Below, piece after piece: positions 5,016-6,299 of a stretch of 6,299 bases of DNA. This DNA is from Gemmatimonadota bacterium (GTDB taxonomy: Bacteria; Gemmatimonadota; Gemmatimonadetes; Palauibacterales; Palauibacteraceae). The position numbers were made by a program, and so were the translations under genes. The first letter of the stretch is position 1. Each line of letters opens with the position of its first letter. The notes beneath the pieces are model-generated. The model was not told the DNA's origin. It did not search any database and saw only the letters and a program-made list of their open reading frames with translations. Where the stretch lies: NCBI GenBank assembly GCA_030598525.1, contig JAUVPT010000099.1, forward strand, positions 1 through 6,299. The letters are read 5' to 3'.

Positions 5016-6299
5016 GCGGCGTCACGAAGGTCTCGCGGCGGAGCTTCCTGCAGACCACGGGATTGGCCGGGTCGGCGCTCATTCTTGGAGTGCACAGCGG
5101 TCGGGCGGCGTTTCTCCCGGTGCCCGGTGCGGCGAGCCCGGCGGGCGTGTTCGAGCCCAACGTATTCGTGGGCATCGGCGAAGACGGTGTCGTCCGCCTC
5201 ACCGTGCACCGCCAGGAGATGGGCCAGGGAGCCCGAACCGCGTGCTGCATGCTGCTCGCCGAGGAGCTGGAGGTAGACCTGGAGGACGTGAAGGTCATAC
5301 AGGCGTTGGCCGACCCCAAGTACGGGAGCCAGTCCACAGGGGGAAGCACCACGGTGCGCCTGAATTGGCTGCCGCTGCGCCGGGCGGGTGCGGCGGCGAG
5401 AGAGATGCTGGTGGAGGCAGCGGCCGGCCGGTGGGGCGTGCCCGCCTCGGACTGTAACGCGGAATCCGGCGCCGTCCTGTACGCTTCCAAACGTCTGACG
5501 TACGGCGAGCTCGCGGCTGCTGCTGCCGAGCTGCCCGTTCCCGACGACCCGACCCTCAAGGATATGGCCGACTTCAAGATCATCGGGAAGCCGCACCGGC
5601 TCATGGATACAGAGGACATGGTGCGTGGAGAAGCCGTCTACGGGTACGACGTCGACCTGCCCGATCTCCTGATCGCCAGCGTCGAGCGGAGCCCTGTGCC
5701 GAAAGGATCGATTCTCGGATATGACGCGGATGCGGCCCGCGCCGTCCGTGACGTCGTGGACGTGATCGCGCTGGATCCGAATTCCACGGGACTCACGAAC
5801 GCGGGTGTCGCGGTCCTGGCCACCAACCCGTGGGCTGCCATGCAGGGGCGGACTGCTCTCGACATCGAGTGGGAACCGGGTCCGCTGGCCACCGAGACCA
5901 GCGACTCGCATCGCGAGCAGCTGGAAGAGATCGCCTCCCGTCCGGGCAAGGCGGCCAGGACCGAGGGGGATTACGACGCTGCCGCGGGAGCAGCGGACCG
6001 GGTGATCGAGGCCAGGTACCATGCCCCGTACGCGGTGCACGCCATGATGGAGCCCCCGGCGGCCACCGCTCGTGTGGACGGAGATCGGTGTGAGGTGTGG
6101 TCCGCGACGCAGGCGCCACAGTGGACGGCGGGAGAGGTCGCCGGAGCACTCGGAATCCCGGGCGAGAACGTCGCGGTGCACGTGACGCTCCTCGGAGGCG
6201 CATTCGGCCGCAAGTCGAAACCGGACTATGCCGTGGAAGCGGCCCTGTTGGCCCAGAAGGCCGGCCGGCCGGTCAAGGTGCTGTTCACCCGCGAGGACG
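5012..6299 (+). CDS. iorB: Tat-exported molybdopterin-binding large subunit (isoquinoline 1-oxidoreductase beta type), N-terminal part
   Basis: Open from GTG 5012 to the right edge: 429 codons, roughly the first 60% of a family that usually runs about 700-750 residues. A Tat signal is clear: S-R-R-S-F-L-Q (8-14) followed by a hydrophobic stretch to about 27. Then come H-R-Q-E-M-G-Q-G-A-R-T (about 66-76), S-T-G-G-S-T-T-V-R (about 110-118), H-A-M-M-E-P-P (about 345-351) and the pterin-loop motif G-G-A-F-G-R-K (395-401). These are landmarks of the xanthine-dehydrogenase-family large subunit, in the version fused to a Tat leader as in IorB. With the upstream iron-sulfur protein it would form a periplasmic or membrane-facing hydroxylase or dehydrogenase acting on an aldehyde or N-heterocycle, without an FAD subunit. 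The active-site Glu and the C-terminal half are outside the window, and the substrate cannot be told. Confidence 0.92.
   Translation, partial: MSGVTKVSRRSFLQTTGLAGSALILGVHSGRAAFLPVPGAASPAGVFEPNVFVGIGEDGVVRLTVHRQEMGQGARTACCMLLAEELEVDLEDVKVIQALADPKYGSQSTGGSTTVRLNWLPLRRAGAAAREMLVEAAAGRWGVPASDCNAESGAVLYASKRLTYGELAAAAAELPVPDDPTLKDMADFKIIGKPHRLMDTEDMVRGEAVYGYDVDLPDLLIASVERSPVPKGSILGYDADAARAVRDVVDVIALDPNSTGLTNAGVAVLATNPWAAMQGRTALDIEWEPGPLATETSDSHREQLEEIASRPGKAARTEGDYDAAAGAADRVIEARYHAPYAVHAMMEPPAATARVDGDRCEVWSATQAPQWTAGEVAGALGIPGENVAVHVTLLGGAFGRKSKPDYAVEAALLAQKAGRPVKVLFTRED

Noticed and set aside
4979..6181. Minus-strand open frame of 400 codons opposite the molybdopterin subunit
   Set aside because: It is antisense to a clear Tat signal and molybdopterin motifs, has no start signal of note, and its composition is typical of a shadow frame.
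1..6299. tRNA, rRNA, transposase, integrase or attachment sites
   Set aside because: No cloverleaf, rRNA segment, mobile-element gene or terminal repeat was recognised on reading both strands; the window looks like ordinary chromosomal accessory content.

Overview
High-GC bacterial DNA carrying five genes, two of them cut by the window edges. The mix is a secreted S46 peptidase, an ECF-type sigma factor of the TIGR02999-like class, a very large Ser/Thr kinase with a C-terminal TPR array, and a Tat-exported isoquinoline-oxidoreductase-like pair. It suggests a free-living Gemmatimonadota- or Acidobacteriota-like bacterium. That is an inference from gene content and composition; no RNA gene or other marker fixes the taxon.

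Layout. Positions 1-584 (minus strand) hold the N-terminal 194 codons of an exported S46-family dipeptidyl-peptidase, running off the left edge. Positions 585-782 are a divergent intergenic region. On the plus strand, an ECF-like sigma factor (783-1376) is followed, with essentially no gap, by a 1,022-residue transmembrane Ser/Thr kinase (about 1390-4458). Its C-terminal half is twelve TPR units in a nearly exact 42-residue register. After a 92-nt gap with two short hairpins come the small [2Fe-2S] subunit (4551-5015) and the start of the large molybdopterin-binding, Tat-targeted subunit (5012 to the right edge) of an IorAB-type molybdenum hydroxylase. These two overlap by a GTGA start/stop.

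How the genes may work together. The sigma and kinase genes look like one transcription unit. In the sigma factor, the acidic stretch that canonical ECF sigmas carry in region 2.2 (DAED-like) is replaced by H-A-T-A, with a threonine (Thr58) in the middle. This is the arrangement described for the Vibrio EcfP/PknT pair, where the partner kinase phosphorylates a region-2.2 threonine and so supplies the missing charge. I therefore read 783-4458 as a one-piece signalling module: a periplasmic TPR sensor, one membrane helix, a cytoplasmic kinase and its sigma factor. No anti-sigma gene is visible. The downstream oxidoreductase and the divergent peptidase are possible targets, but nothing in the sequence proves it. 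Several of the genes are absent from a plain closed-ORF view because they run off the edges (the S46 peptidase and IorB).
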